From an uncultured Bacteroidales bacterium (GTDB taxonomy: Bacteria; Bacteroidota; Bacteroidia; Bacteroidales; SZUA-534): DNA of 64,000 bases. The position numbers were made by a program, and so were the translations under genes. The stretch covers positions 1-64,000 of the forward strand of contig CADASL010000008.1 of assembly GCA_902790595.1 (NCBI GenBank). Reading direction: 5' to 3'. Shown piece by piece: positions 13,926-23,068 of this stretch; positions within the stretch are counted from its first letter, which is position 1, and the number at the start of each line of letters is the position of its first letter. Below the pieces are notes generated by a model. It had not been told where the DNA came from and ran no database searches. It saw only the letters and a list, made by a program, of their open reading frames with translations.

Positions 13926-16232
13926 ATGAAAAGAATTACTATCAGACTTATGGCAGCCATAGCGTTGTTGTTCACCACAGCAGCCGCAACAATGGCACAA
14001 GGCAGTTTCGCCTATCAGGCGGTTATCCGCACTGCCGACGGAAAAGTAGTCAGCAACCAGAAGGTTGGAATGCGATTCACTTTACTGAGCGACGGAACCT
14101 CATACTACAGCGAGGTTCATACCCCCACTACCAACGAGTTTGGCAACATCTCGGTAATGATTGGCAGTGGCACCAAAGAGAGCGGTGATTTTATGAATGT
14201 TCCTTGGAGCAAGATGAATCTGATGCTCAAGATTGAGGTTGACGCCAAAGGCGGAACCAACTATACCGAGCTGGGACAGACACAGCTGTTGTCGGTGCCA
14301 TACGCAATGTATGCCCAAACAGCCGGCAAGGTTGAGGCCACACAGAAGTCATCATCGGTTAACGAACCTATTTTCGAGGTTAAGGACAAAGACGGCAACC
14401 TTGTTTTTGCCGTGTATCCCGACGGAGTTAAGGTTTATGTTGACGACACCGACGTGACCAAGGCAAAACGCAGCGGCTTTGTTGTTACAGGCCGTTCGGC
14501 CACCAAAGACGGCGAGAGTGCCGACTATTTTGCAGTTAACGCCGAAGGTACTCAGGTGTTCATTGACGACACCGCAACCAGCAAGGCAAAACGCAGCGGT
14601 TTCGTAGTAACAGGCCGCTCGGCCACCAAAGGCGGTGAGAATGCCGACTATCTGGCAGTCAACGGCAATGGTACCCAGGTTTATGTTGACGACCCGGCAG
14701 AAGACAAGGCAAAACGCAGCGGTTTCGTAGTAACAGGCCGCTCAGCCACCAAAGATGCTAACGCCGACGTGCTCAAAATCGATGGCGCAGGCACTCAGGT
14801 CTTCATCGACGACAGCGTAACCGGCAAGGCAAAACGCAGCGGTTTCGTAGTAACAGGCCGCTCGGCCACCAAAGATGCCGATGCAGCCGACTATCTGGCA
14901 ATCAACGGCAACGGTACTCAGGTTTATGTTAATACCGATGTTACTGATGATAAGGCAAAACGCAGCGGTTTCGTAGTAACAGGCCGCTCAGCCACCAAAG
15001 ACGAGGAACTCGACGTATTTGTAGTTGACGGTTTGGGCACTCAGGTATTCATCGATGAAACCGACGAGAGCAAGGCAAAACGCAGCGGTTTCGTAGTAAC
15101 AGGCCGCTCGGCCACCAAAGATTCGGGCAGCGACTACTTCAAAGTTACCAGCGACGCAGTCAACGTAAGTATTTCATCGTTCAACGTATCCGACAAGACA
15201 ACATCTGAGAGCGTGTTTGCAATCAAGCAAGGCAACGTGCAGGTTAACTCTGACTTGTTGATGACAGGTGAGGTTGGCAAGGTTGTTGATGCTGAGGCAA
15301 TTAGCGACTCAATCTTCACCATCAACCTTGTTGGCAACGAACAGGTTGTTGCAACTATTGATAAGATTGACCCGGATAGCGCCTTGGTTGACGGTGAATA
15401 TGGTATGTATGCCTTACTGCGTATCACCGATAACTCTTATGTTCCAGTTTATGAGTGGGATAGCTTGATGTTCGACGCAAGAGGTTATGCCACCACCAAC
15501 AAGAAGAGCGCTGTTGTTTCTGTACGTACCACTTGGGATGGTTCCGTTGTTGTCAATCCGTTGCAGAAGGATATCAAGAACTTTACAGCTGTGTTCGGTC
15601 TGACTTGGACAAGGAACCAGGATAATGTACAAGAGTCTTTTGTATTCAAGAAGGTTATGATTGTTTCTGAAAATCAGAGCCAGGGTCAAGGCCAGGGCGG
15701 TAATCAGTCTCAAGTACAAGGAGGATTCTACGGAGTTGAAAAGGGACATATGATTATTAATACGATTGAAAATGGCGAGCCCCATCAAATTGATTACTAC
15801 TTTCTTGATTACGGCAATAAGGAATACTACACTTTCGAAGGTGAAGATGGAGAGATAATGATTTATTATACTGATTGGGAATCATCACTTGATGATAATA
15901 CTAAAGAGTATATTTACGTTCCTGAACAAAAGGAGTGGTTATATTATACTAAACAATCGGAAGGTGATGCTCCAATATATTGTTACCCATCAGGCAATGA
16001 GGATTATGCCGTAGATGGTGGTGAAATAAATGGTCTTCGAACAAAATTGTATCAGGTTGCCGATGGACAAAATAATGGTGGAATGTATGTATATGAAGGC
16101 ATTAGGGTGATGATAGTATTTAATGGCGAAGTAGCCGAAAAAATTGAATCATTCGATTTCAATTCCGACGTACAGGATTTCTTCGAATGGGCAAAAGGCA
16201 AAGGTTACGATTTACCTGGAAAGCCTGAATAA
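13926..16232 (+). CDS. Secreted repeat protein with tail-fibre-like N-terminal domain
   Basis: 768 residues. A signal peptide (ending ATMAQ) leads into a conserved head domain (SFAYQAVIRTADGKVV ... LLSVPYAMYAQTAG) found at the N-terminus of many Bacteroidetes surface proteins, often ones with trimeric tail-fibre features. Six repeats of about 41 residues follow, each starting KAKRSGFVVTGRSATK and ending in GTQVFIDD or GTQVYVDD. The rest is a unique C-terminal region with a Gln/Gly-rich linker at about residues 580-600 and an acidic, Tyr-rich end. No T9SS sorting domain is evident. The function is unknown; a surface or extracellular fibrous protein is likely. The C-terminal third (from about 15,700) is more AT-rich than the repeats, which suggests joined modules of different origin. 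Confidence 0.85.
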   Translation: MKRITIRLMAAIALLFTTAAATMAQGSFAYQAVIRTADGKVVSNQKVGMRFTLLSDGTSYYSEVHTPTTNEFGNISVMIGSGTKESGDFMNVPWSKMNLMLKIEVDAKGGTNYTELGQTQLLSVPYAMYAQTAGKVEATQKSSSVNEPIFEVKDKDGNLVFAVYPDGVKVYVDDTDVTKAKRSGFVVTGRSATKDGESADYFAVNAEGTQVFIDDTATSKAKRSGFVVTGRSATKGGENADYLAVNGNGTQVYVDDPAEDKAKRSGFVVTGRSATKDANADVLKIDGAGTQVFIDDSVTGKAKRSGFVVTGRSATKDADAADYLAINGNGTQVYVNTDVTDDKAKRSGFVVTGRSATKDEELDVFVVDGLGTQVFIDETDESKAKRSGFVVTGRSATKDSGSDYFKVTSDAVNVSISSFNVSDKTTSESVFAIKQGNVQVNSDLLMTGEVGKVVDAEAISDSIFTINLVGNEQVVATIDKIDPDSALVDGEYGMYALLRITDNSYVPVYEWDSLMFDARGYATTNKKSAVVSVRTTWDGSVVVNPLQKDIKNFTAVFGLTWTRNQDNVQESFVFKKVMIVSENQSQGQGQGGNQSQVQGGFYGVEKGHMIINTIENGEPHQIDYYFLDYGNKEYYTFEGEDGEIMIYYTDWESSLDDNTKEYIYVPEQKEWLYYTKQSEGDAPIYCYPSGNEDYAVDGGEINGLRTKLYQVADGQNNGGMYVYEGIRVMIVFNGEVAEKIESFDFNSDVQDFFEWAKGKGYDLPGKPE
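14460..15125 (+). repeat. Six near-identical coding repeats of 120-126 bp
   Basis: Copies start at 14460, 14583, 14706, 14826, 14952 and 15072. The 51 bp encoding KAKRSGFVVTGRSATK is almost invariant at DNA level in copies 2 to 6, whereas the remaining 70-75 bp differ freely. A conserved core with variable halves points to selection or conversion acting on the core. Confidence 0.9.
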
Positions 16233-16255
16233 TTATTGTTAACTTACAAATAAAG

Positions 16256-16282
16256 AGCCATCTGCTTGCAGGTGGCTTTTTT
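16256..16282 (+). terminator. Rho-independent terminator
   Basis: AGCCATCTGC (16256-16265), loop TT and GCAGGTGGCT (16268-16277) form a ten-pair stem with one G-U pair, followed by T residues. It ends the transcript of the repeat protein gene. Confidence 0.85.
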
Positions 16283-16317
16283 ATTTTGTGCTGATGGCAA
16301 ATTGAATTGATGGCCGG

Positions 16318-16349
16318 TTGCTGATATTCAACTGAAAAAACTATTTTTG
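16318..16349 (+). promoter_or_regulatory. Promoter of the tat genes
   Basis: TTG at 16318-16320, a 21-bp spacer and TATTTTTG at 16342-16349 match the Bacteroidetes consensus. The tatA ATG lies 20 bp downstream. Confidence 0.6.
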
Positions 16350-16369
16350 GCGTATAAAATCTGGCAGGT

Positions 16370-16573
16370 ATGAAGACAATGCTTTTTATGAACTTGGGTG
16401 TTACCGAAATAGTATTAATAGCCTTGGTTGTGCTGTTGCTGTTCGGAGGCAAGAAAATCCCGGAGTTGATGCGTGGATTAGGCAAGGGAGTCCGCAGTTT
16501 TAAGGACGGCCTGAACGACAAAGCCGACGGTGAGCCAAAGAATCAGACCGATGGCGCAGAAAACGGCAAATAA
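16370..16573 (+). CDS. tatA: Sec-independent protein translocase TatA
   Basis: 67 residues. A single N-terminal membrane helix ([20 protein letters not shown]) precedes the family hallmark [16 protein letters not shown] and an amphipathic helix; the tail is short and polar. TatA oligomers form the channel through which folded proteins with twin-arginine signals cross the inner membrane. No separate TatB is seen here; only tatA and tatC are adjacent. The start could also be the internal ATG at residue 7 (MNLG), which would give a more typical N-terminus. The 3' end overlaps tatC by 23 bp, so the two are probably translationally coupled. Confidence 0.9.
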   Translation: MKTMLFMNLGVTEIVLIALVVLLLFGGKKIPELMRGLGKGVRSFKDGLNDKADGEPKNQTDGAENGK

Positions 16574-17345
16574 CAGCCAACTCACTTTTTGGGACCATCT
16601 CGACCAGTTGCGCGGCAGTCTGTTCCGCATTTTGGCCGCTGTGATGGCGCTGGGCTTTGTGGCTTTTGCCTTCAAAGAGCCGTTGTTCAATGTTCTGCTC
16701 GCCCCCAAAAACAGCAGTTTCCTGACCTACCGGCTGCTTGAGCGTGTGGTGGGTGTGGCCGGTGGCGACTTCAAGGTTGAGATGATTAACACTGGTCTGG
16801 CTCAACAGTTTATGGTGCATCTGAAGGCGGCCTTTGCTGTCGGGTTTCTGGTGGCGTCGCCCTACATTCTGCACGTGCTCTACAGTTTTGTGTCGCCGGC
16901 GCTCTACCGCAGCGAGCGGCGCGTGGCCGTGAGGCTTGTGGGCGGCGGTTACGTGATGTTTATGATGGGCGTGGCGCTCAACTATTTTCTGATTTTCCCG
17001 CTCACATTCCGATTTCTGGGCACATATCAGGTCAGCGCCGATGTGCCGAATCTCATCTCGCTCGACTCGTATATGTCAACCTTGCTGATGCTCAGTCTTG
17101 CAATGGGCTTGATGTTCGAGCTGCCGGTGCTGTCGTGGCTGCTGGCGCGAATGGGCTTTGTGAGCGCCGGTTTTATGCGCCGCTATCGCCGTCACGCCGT
17201 GGTGGCCATCTTGGTGGTGGCCGCAGTCATAACCCCCACCGCCGACGTGTTCACGCTGAGCGTGGTGTCGCTGCCCATCTATTTGCTGTATGAGTTGGGC
17301 ATTGTTATAGCGGCCCGCGCCGAAAAACATCGCGCCAAAGCGTAA
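16551..17345 (+). CDS. tatC: Sec-independent protein translocase TatC
   Basis: 264 residues with six predicted membrane segments, the multi-spanning receptor for twin-arginine signal peptides. Family features visible include [16 protein letters not shown] at the N-terminus, [25 protein letters not shown] and the conserved [25 protein letters not shown] near the end. The ATG at 16551 (MAQKTANNS) is preferred over an upstream GTG at 16530, which would only add seven residues inside tatA. It lies in an apparent operon with tatA. Confidence 0.92.
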   Translation: MAQKTANNSQLTFWDHLDQLRGSLFRILAAVMALGFVAFAFKEPLFNVLLAPKNSSFLTYRLLERVVGVAGGDFKVEMINTGLAQQFMVHLKAAFAVGFLVASPYILHVLYSFVSPALYRSERRVAVRLVGGGYVMFMMGVALNYFLIFPLTFRFLGTYQVSADVPNLISLDSYMSTLLMLSLAMGLMFELPVLSWLLARMGFVSAGFMRRYRRHAVVAILVVAAVITPTADVFTLSVVSLPIYLLYELGIVIAARAEKHRAKA

Positions 17346-17381
17346 TTCTCTTTTTTTGACAGATAATTTTTAGATACCGAT

Positions 17382-17831
17382 ATGTTACAGATTGGAACAA
17401 AGGCTCCCGCTTTCGAGGGCATCGATGAAAATGGTAAAACAGTGAAACTGAGCGATTTTGCCGGACGCAAACTTGTGCTCTATTTCTACCCAAAAGACAG
17501 CACGCCCGGTTGTACGGCCGAGGCCTGCGACCTGCGCGACAACTACCAGCGTTTTCTGTCGCTCGGCTATGAGGTGCTTGGCGTGAGCAAGGATTCGGCG
17601 GCTTCGCACCAGAAATTTATCGCAAAATATGAGTTGCCCTTCCATCTTATTTCCGACCCCGATTGCACGATTTTGAAGGCTTACGAGGCCTGGGGCGTGA
17701 AAAAAATGTATGGCAAGGAGACTGTCGGCACCATCAGGACTACGTATGTGATTGATGCTGATGGTGTTATTATTGATGCGATAGCGAAAGTGAACACCAA
17801 GAACCACTCGGCGCAGCTTCTGGGCGAGTAG
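17382..17831 (+). CDS. bcp: Thioredoxin-dependent thiol peroxidase (Bcp/PrxQ)
   Basis: 149 residues, the full length of an atypical two-cysteine peroxiredoxin of the Bcp type. It reduces hydrogen peroxide and organic hydroperoxides at the expense of thioredoxin. The peroxidatic Cys44 and resolving Cys49 sit in DSTPGCTAEACDLRD, five residues apart as in PrxQ. Other family features are LVLYFYPKD and VLGVSKDS. It lies 36 bp after tatC in the same direction and may be read from the tat promoter. Confidence 0.93.
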   Translation: MLQIGTKAPAFEGIDENGKTVKLSDFAGRKLVLYFYPKDSTPGCTAEACDLRDNYQRFLSLGYEVLGVSKDSAASHQKFIAKYELPFHLISDPDCTILKAYEAWGVKKMYGKETVGTIRTTYVIDADGVIIDAIAKVNTKNHSAQLLGE

Positions 17832-17897
17832 GAGGGGAATAAAAAGCACAATTCTCAACGATAAATAGTAATTTTGCGCGATTTTAAAACTAACGAA

Positions 17898-18719
17898 ATG
17901 GCAGCATATTTATGTAGCGACAACCGCAAGGTGACCACTCTGCGGCTGATTGAGATGAAAAAACAGGGTGAGAAGATTTCGATGCTCACCGCCTACGATT
18001 ATACAACCGCAAAAATTTTTGATGCGGCGGGGCTCGATGTTATTCTGGTCGGCGACAGCGCGTCGAACGTGATGCTGGGCAACGAAACCACTGTGCCGAT
18101 GACGCTCGACAAGATGATTGTCTTTGCAGGGGCGGTGGCCAAAGCCGTCAAACGCGCTCTGGTGGTGGTTGATATGCCGTTCGGTACCTATCAGGTTGAC
18201 CCCACTTCGGCCGTGCAGAACGCCATTCGCATTATGCAGGAAACGGGCGCCGACTCGCTCAAACTTGAGGGCGGTCTGGAGATTATTCCGATGGTGAAAA
18301 AAATTATCGACGCAGGCATTCCCGTGATGGGCCATTTGGGACTTACACCGCAGAGTATCAACGCTTTCGGTACATACGCCGTGCGTGCGAAAGATGAGGC
18401 CGAGGCCGAAAAACTTGTCAACGACGCGCATTTGCTCGAAGAGGCTGGCTGCTTTGCCGTGGTGCTTGAAAAAATACCTGCCAAGTTGGCTGCCCGTGTG
18501 GCTTCTGAACTGAAAATCCCTGTAATCGGCATTGGTGCTGGCGGTCAGGTGGATGGCCAAGTGCTGGTTTTTGCCGATATGCTCGGCCTGACGCAGGGTT
18601 TCAGCCCGCGTTTCCTGCGCCGCTATGCCGACCTGAACACGGTTGTCACCGATGCTGTGGGTCAATACATTACCGATGTCAAACAGGGCGATTTCCCCAA
18701 CGAAAACGAGCAGTATTGA
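17898..18719 (+). CDS. panB: 3-methyl-2-oxobutanoate hydroxymethyltransferase
   Basis: 273 residues. PanB transfers a hydroxymethyl group from 5,10-methylenetetrahydrofolate to alpha-ketoisovalerate, the first step to pantothenate and coenzyme A. Family signatures include [56 protein letters not shown] and [14 protein letters not shown]. The ATG at 17898 is chosen; an in-frame TTG at 17874 would overlap a TAATTTTG promoter box at 17869-17876 and adds residues foreign to the family. The surE start follows the stop by one base, so the two are probably coupled. Other pantothenate genes are not nearby. Confidence 0.95.
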   Translation: MAAYLCSDNRKVTTLRLIEMKKQGEKISMLTAYDYTTAKIFDAAGLDVILVGDSASNVMLGNETTVPMTLDKMIVFAGAVAKAVKRALVVVDMPFGTYQVDPTSAVQNAIRIMQETGADSLKLEGGLEIIPMVKKIIDAGIPVMGHLGLTPQSINAFGTYAVRAKDEAEAEKLVNDAHLLEEAGCFAVVLEKIPAKLAARVASELKIPVIGIGAGGQVDGQVLVFADMLGLTQGFSPRFLRRYADLNTVVTDAVGQYITDVKQGDFPNENEQY

Positions 18720-18720
18720 T

Positions 18721-19491
18721 ATGGAAAACAACCGTCCGCTCATTCTCGTGACCAACGACGACGGCTATTCGTCGAAAGGCATAACCGAACTCATTGCAAT
18801 GGCGCAACGCATTGGCGATGTGGTGGTTGTGGCACCCGATGCAGCACAGTCGGGAAAGTCGCACGCCATAACTTTCAGCAATTATATCCGCGTGAAAACC
18901 ATAACCGATGAGCCAAATCTTAAGGTTTATTCGGTAACTGGTACGCCTGTTGATTGCGTGAAGATGGCTATCAACCGCTTGCTCGACCGCCAACCCGACC
19001 TTCTTCTGTCGGGTATCAATCACGGCACAAATTCAACCGTATGTGCCTTTTATTCAGGCACTTTGGGCGCGGCCACCGAAGGCGCGATGAACGGCATTCC
19101 GTCGGTCGGCGTTTCGCTTTGCAGTTTCGACTTGGACTCTGATTTTTCGGTTGTTGTAAAACACACAGAACCAATACTTAAACGCCTTTTGGCCACCAAC
19201 ACCGACAAGAATCTCTGCCTGAATATCAACTTCCCCGATATTCCCGAAACCGATTTCCTTGGAATGAAGATTTGCCGTCAGGCTGATGGCCTTTGGAAGG
19301 AGGATTTTATTGAATATCAAGACCCGTCGGGCCGCCCATTTTATTGGTTGTCAGGCGAGTTTATCAATAACGAACCCGATTCCACCGACACTGATGAGTG
19401 GGCGTTGGCGCACGGCTACGCGTCGATTGTGCCAATCAACCTTGACTCAACCGATTACGCAAGGCTCAAAAAAATCGATTATCTGCTATGA
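18721..19491 (+). CDS. surE: 5'/3'-nucleotidase SurE
   Basis: 256 residues. SurE is a metal-dependent nucleotidase and exopolyphosphatase. The metal-binding TNDDGYSS is at residues 11-18, followed by QSGKSHAIT, GTPVDCVKMAI and the SGINHGTNSTVCAFYSGTLGAA motif region. The start ATG at 18721 is one base after the panB stop; a longer reading from 18643 would overlap panB and lacks family similarity. The stop overlaps the ATG of the next gene (ATGA). In Bacteroidetes surE commonly lies next to lpxB; here a small membrane gene and a toxin-antitoxin pair intervene. Confidence 0.95.
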   Translation: MENNRPLILVTNDDGYSSKGITELIAMAQRIGDVVVVAPDAAQSGKSHAITFSNYIRVKTITDEPNLKVYSVTGTPVDCVKMAINRLLDRQPDLLLSGINHGTNSTVCAFYSGTLGAATEGAMNGIPSVGVSLCSFDLDSDFSVVVKHTEPILKRLLATNTDKNLCLNINFPDIPETDFLGMKICRQADGLWKEDFIEYQDPSGRPFYWLSGEFINNEPDSTDTDEWALAHGYASIVPINLDSTDYARLKKIDYLL

Positions 19492-19784
19492 AACTCACTG
19501 ATAAACCGATAGTTGGCATTGCCATTGGCGCTCTTTTGCCTATCATTTGCCTTGCGATTTTTCTGCCGTTGGTTGCCTACGGAAAGGGGTATGATTCGGT
19601 GGCCGATTGTATCAGCCATTTTCAGCGGTTTGGCGTGCTGTATAAAATAGTGAGTTTGAGCCTGATGCCTAATGCTGGCTTGTTTTTCTGGTGGACCCGC
19701 CAAAACCGTTTGAGCCTTGCTCGCGGCGTGTTGGCAATGTGCTTGCTGTATGGCGTGGCAATATTGGCGATTTATTTTGTTTAA
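19488..19784 (+). CDS. Small integral membrane protein, function unknown
   Basis: 98 residues with three hydrophobic segments (about residues 9-30, 52-68 and 77-97). It overlaps the surE stop by four bases (ATGA), so translation is coupled. I do not recognise a named family, but its position between surE and lpxB suggests a conserved envelope-associated neighbour. The charged loop YGKGYDSVADCISHFQRFG separates the first two segments. Confidence 0.75.
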   Translation: MKLTDKPIVGIAIGALLPIICLAIFLPLVAYGKGYDSVADCISHFQRFGVLYKIVSLSLMPNAGLFFWWTRQNRLSLARGVLAMCLLYGVAILAIYFV

Positions 19785-19862
19785 TGGTGAATCGGTGAAT
19801 TGTTTAAAGGTTTAATTGGTTGAATTTTATTTCGTATTTTTACAAACAAAAAACAATTTGCT

Positions 19863-20105
19863 ATGACTACCGCGGCTTTAAACAATTTGTGGGCTTACAT
19901 TAACGGCTTGACGCTCACCGCCAACGAACGGCAGTGGCTTGCTGGTAAATTGACTGATGATGTTATAAATCAAGAAGTTGGCAACAAAAACGAAAAGGCG
20001 ACGAAACAGTTGCCTGATTCTTTTAAGCGTTTACGAGGAATGGGGTGCGTAACGCCCGACGATATTGCCAACGATGACCGACTAGCCTATATTTTGAGCA
20101 AATGA
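19863..20105 (+). CDS. Putative antitoxin of a PIN-toxin pair
   Basis: 80 residues, mostly polar and helical. It lies immediately upstream of, and overlaps by ATGA, a PIN-domain gene, the standard order of VapBC-like modules. No clear DNA-binding fold is recognised; the N-terminal AALNNLWAYINGLTLTANER resembles short Bacteroidetes antitoxin-like proteins. A promoter-like GTATTTTTACAAACA lies 15 bp upstream (19834-19848) and recurs upstream of the LRR gene at 25073. The assignment rests mainly on gene order. Confidence 0.65.
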   Translation: MTTAALNNLWAYINGLTLTANERQWLAGKLTDDVINQEVGNKNEKATKQLPDSFKRLRGMGCVTPDDIANDDRLAYILSK

Positions 20106-20524
20106 AAAAGGTATTTGTCGATACTAATGTCATTCTCGATTACTACCTTAATCGGGAAGGTGCCGACGATGCCGAAAAAATATTCACCGCGGCTTATAAT
20201 GGTGACATTGCGGTTTTTGCTTCAATTCTGACTTTTGCCAATTTCGCATACGTGGCCAAGCGTGGGCACACTCAGGAAGATGTCTATACGGCTCTCGACG
20301 AGTTCGAGAAACGCATAACGGCTCTGTCTATGGACAAACGGCAATTGCGCTGTGCAATCGACAACCATTGTAAGGATTTCGAAGATATGCTGCAATACCA
20401 ATGTGCCCTTGCCGCTGGCTGCGATGTGGTTGTTACCAACAACACCAAAGATTTCCGCGATTTCTGCAAACTGCCACTTATGACTTCGCACGAATTTTTG
20501 ACACAAATTTCCGATGAGCAATAA
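20102..20524 (+). CDS. PIN-domain toxin (VapC-like ribonuclease)
   Basis: 140 residues. The PIN fold is marked by FVDTNVILDYY at the N-terminus (first acidic residue D7), DFEDMLQYQCALAAGCD in the C-terminal half and VVTNNTKDF, where the last acidic or amide positions sit. PIN toxins cleave RNA, often tRNA, and are held inactive by the antitoxin encoded just upstream. The four-base overlap with the antitoxin supports co-translation. The pair separates surE and its small partner from lpxB, probably by insertion. Confidence 0.85.
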   Translation: MKKVFVDTNVILDYYLNREGADDAEKIFTAAYNGDIAVFASILTFANFAYVAKRGHTQEDVYTALDEFEKRITALSMDKRQLRCAIDNHCKDFEDMLQYQCALAAGCDVVVTNNTKDFRDFCKLPLMTSHEFLTQISDEQ

Positions 20525-20603
20525 AAATCTGCGAAAATCCATTGAATCTGTGTCATATGATTTCAAAAATCCTAATTTCTAAATCCTAAATCCTAAATAA
20601 TCA
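20525..20603 (+). repeat. Short tandem CCTAAAT-type repeats ahead of lpxB
   Basis: The 79-bp gap holds AATCCATTGAATCTGTGTCAT followed by AATCCTAA-type units ending next to the lpxB start. The same unit occurs at about 42814-42848 before the DUF3820 gene and, inverted, at 29160-29310. These look like a degenerate intergenic repeat family. Confidence 0.6.
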
Positions 20604-21740
20604 ATGCGTTACTTTCTGATAGCAGGCGAGGCGAGTGGCGACCTTCACGGGTCGAATCTGGTGCGGGAACTGAAATTGCAGGACCCGCAGGCGCAGTTCC
20701 GCTTTTTCGGCGGCGACCTGATGGCCGCGCAGGCTGGCGTGCCACCCGTCAAGCACTACAGCGAGATGGCTTTTATGGGCTTTGTCCGCGTGCTGATGAA
20801 CCTGCGCAAAATCGGTCGCAATATGGAACAATGCAAGGCCGATATTGTTGATTTTAAGCCTGATGTGGTTATCTTGATTGATTTTGCAGGATTCAATTTG
20901 CGCATTGCCGAATTCGCCAAAAGTCTTGGGCTGAAAACCGTTTTCTACATTTCGCCGAAAATCTGGGCCTGGAAGCAGAACCGCATAAAAAAGATAAAGA
21001 AGTATATTGATAAAATGCTGACAATCTTGCCGTTCGAGACGGAATTCTACGCCCGATTCGACTATCCCGTGGAGTATGTCGGCAATCCGATTCTGGACGC
21101 AATCGAAGAATTTCGGTCGGGTGACCACCAAACTGAGGCCGATTTCCGCAATGCTAACAACCTGACCGACAAGCCGATAATCGGACTTTTGGCAGGAAGC
21201 CGCAAGCAGGAAGTTGATTTTATGCTGCCCGTGATGATTGAAGTCAGCCGCCAATTTCCCGAATATCAGTTTGTTATATCGGGTGCTCCTGGTCTCGACC
21301 GCGACTATTACACCAAAGTGATTGGTGCAGACTGCAACATTCCGATTGTCTTTGGTCAGACATATAACTTGCTCAAATTCAGCCGTGCAGCGTTGGTGAC
21401 TTCGGGCACTGCCACGCTCGAAACGGCGCTGTTTGGTGTTCCCGAAGCAGTGCTATATCGGATTTCGGCACCCGATTTTCTCTATCGTATAGGTCGCAAG
21501 TTGTTGAAAGTAAAATGGATATCGCTTGCAAACCTGATTGTTGGCCGCGAGATTATCCGCGAACTTGTGCAGATGGACTGCAACCCGCGCACCATTGCCG
21601 ATGAGTTGCGCAAGATTCTTGATGATAAGCAGTACGACGCTGAATTTCAGCGCAATTACGCCGAACTGCGGCAGCGTATGGGCAGCGCTGGAGCGTCGCA
21701 ACGGGCAGCGCAGGCGGTGATTAAGTTTGTGTCGGCGTAA
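20604..21740 (+). CDS. lpxB: Lipid-A-disaccharide synthase
   Basis: 378 residues. LpxB joins UDP-2,3-diacylglucosamine and lipid X to give the lipid A disaccharide at the inner face of the cytoplasmic membrane. Visible family features: YFLIAGEASGDLHGSNLV at the N-terminus, VILIDFAGFNLRIA, VFYISPKIWAWKQNRIKKIK, YVGNPILD, LLAGSRKQEV, and VTSGTATLETALFGVP with the glycosyltransferase GT-B acceptor region. Full length for the family. The toxin-antitoxin pair lies just upstream, so it may have its own promoter in the repeat-rich 79-bp gap. Confidence 0.96.
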   Translation: MRYFLIAGEASGDLHGSNLVRELKLQDPQAQFRFFGGDLMAAQAGVPPVKHYSEMAFMGFVRVLMNLRKIGRNMEQCKADIVDFKPDVVILIDFAGFNLRIAEFAKSLGLKTVFYISPKIWAWKQNRIKKIKKYIDKMLTILPFETEFYARFDYPVEYVGNPILDAIEEFRSGDHQTEADFRNANNLTDKPIIGLLAGSRKQEVDFMLPVMIEVSRQFPEYQFVISGAPGLDRDYYTKVIGADCNIPIVFGQTYNLLKFSRAALVTSGTATLETALFGVPEAVLYRISAPDFLYRIGRKLLKVKWISLANLIVGREIIRELVQMDCNPRTIADELRKILDDKQYDAEFQRNYAELRQRMGSAGASQRAAQAVIKFVSA

Positions 21741-21855
21741 TTTAACCGCACTGTGTTTGCAAAATGCAGAAACTGCCGCCAAACTTTGTTGAAATTCATT
21801 TACATTTGGCATTGGCTCTGCTATTGAATTGCGGAGTGCAAATAATTGCAAATCA

Positions 21856-23031
21856 GTGAGAAATAGATATTTGGTTTTGGTTTTTCTGTTGGCGTTTGCG
21901 GCGTTGGGCGCACGAGCCGAAACTGTGCGTGTCAACATCTTCAGTCAGAGCAAAATCAAAACGCTTGTCTTCACCACCGACGAGGGCAAATATAGTCTTG
22001 TGGCCGACAACCGAATGCTTATGAGGCTGAAAAAGAATGCGATAATCTATTTCACAATCGTGGGCAAGGGCATCAGCGTTTGGGACCAAGACGAGCATTT
22101 GGGCATCTTCAGCGAACTCTATCTGACGGCGTCAACGCGCAAGAGCATTTTCAAAGTGGAGCCTGCCGTGCCTGCGCTCAAACCACGTTTTTACGATGGT
22201 GATTTGAAGGTTACAACCGACGGCGGAAATCTGAAAATTGAGAATTATGTCGATGTAAATGATTATCTGTCAGGCGTTGTGGAGAGCGAGGCAGGGCCGA
22301 AGGCGCCTTACGAATATTACAAGACGCAGGCCATCATCAGCCGCACCTATCTTTATGAGAAAATCTGGCGCGAAGGTGTTGAGAAATACAGTCTGATGGA
22401 CGATGTGAGCCATCAAGTTTACTTGAACCGCTGCCACCGTAACAGCCTTATCCGTCAGGCCGTTTCGCACACCACCGACCTTATCATTGTCGATTCCACC
22501 AACACCCCGATAACCGCTGTATTTCATTCAAATTCAGGCGGTCAGACGGCCAATTCGGAGGATGTGTGGCTCTCGTCGCTACCCTATTTGAAATCGGTCA
22601 TCGACACGTTCAGCATCCGTCAGCACAACTCAATCTGGCGCGACACGGTCTCGGTTGACCGATGGATTAAATATTTGCAAAACAACGGGATAAAGATTGT
22701 TGACGGCAAGTCGCGGGCGGCAAATCTGGTTTATTCGCCCACTAGCCGCGACCGCTGCTACCGCTATATGACGGACACCATTCCGCTAAAGAAAATTCGC
22801 GCCGATTTTGGGTTCAAGTCGGCCTGGTTCTCAATCAGTCCCCGCCCTGGCGGCAAGGTGCTCGAATTCACTGGCTACGGCTATGGCCACGGCGTTGGCC
22901 TTTCGCAGGAAGGCGCAATGGAGATGGCCCGCCGCAACTATTCGTTTCTCGACATCATCAATTTCTACTACAAAGGGGTTAGGGTGGTGAATATCAGGAA
23001 TATAGAGAGACAGCAGTCGAATAGAAATTAG
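21856..23031 (+). CDS. SpoIID/LytB-domain protein
   Basis: 391 residues with a signal peptide (MRNRYLVLVFLLAFAALGARA). The SpoIID domain is recognised from NDYLSGVVESEAG, YYKTQAIISRTYLYEK, FHSNSGGQTANSEDVW and YGYGHGVGLSQEGAMEMARR. SpoIID-family proteins act on peptidoglycan glycan strands, in sporulating bacteria as lytic transglycosylases; in Bacteroidetes the role is unproven. The GTG at 21856 gives a well-formed signal peptide; a TTG at 21829 would add nine residues and spoil it. Located between lpxB and rsgA. Confidence 0.85.
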   Translation: MRNRYLVLVFLLAFAALGARAETVRVNIFSQSKIKTLVFTTDEGKYSLVADNRMLMRLKKNAIIYFTIVGKGISVWDQDEHLGIFSELYLTASTRKSIFKVEPAVPALKPRFYDGDLKVTTDGGNLKIENYVDVNDYLSGVVESEAGPKAPYEYYKTQAIISRTYLYEKIWREGVEKYSLMDDVSHQVYLNRCHRNSLIRQAVSHTTDLIIVDSTNTPITAVFHSNSGGQTANSEDVWLSSLPYLKSVIDTFSIRQHNSIWRDTVSVDRWIKYLQNNGIKIVDGKSRAANLVYSPTSRDRCYRYMTDTIPLKKIRADFGFKSAWFSISPRPGGKVLEFTGYGYGHGVGLSQEGAMEMARRNYSFLDIINFYYKGVRVVNIRNIERQQSNRN

Positions 23032-23068
23032 ATACGTCTAACAGCGCAAACGCATTGAATAACTTGTT

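Noticed and set aside
17910..18755. 281-codon minus-strand open frame opposite panB
   Set aside because: Antisense to a full-length, well-recognised panB; His/Arg-rich shadow translation.
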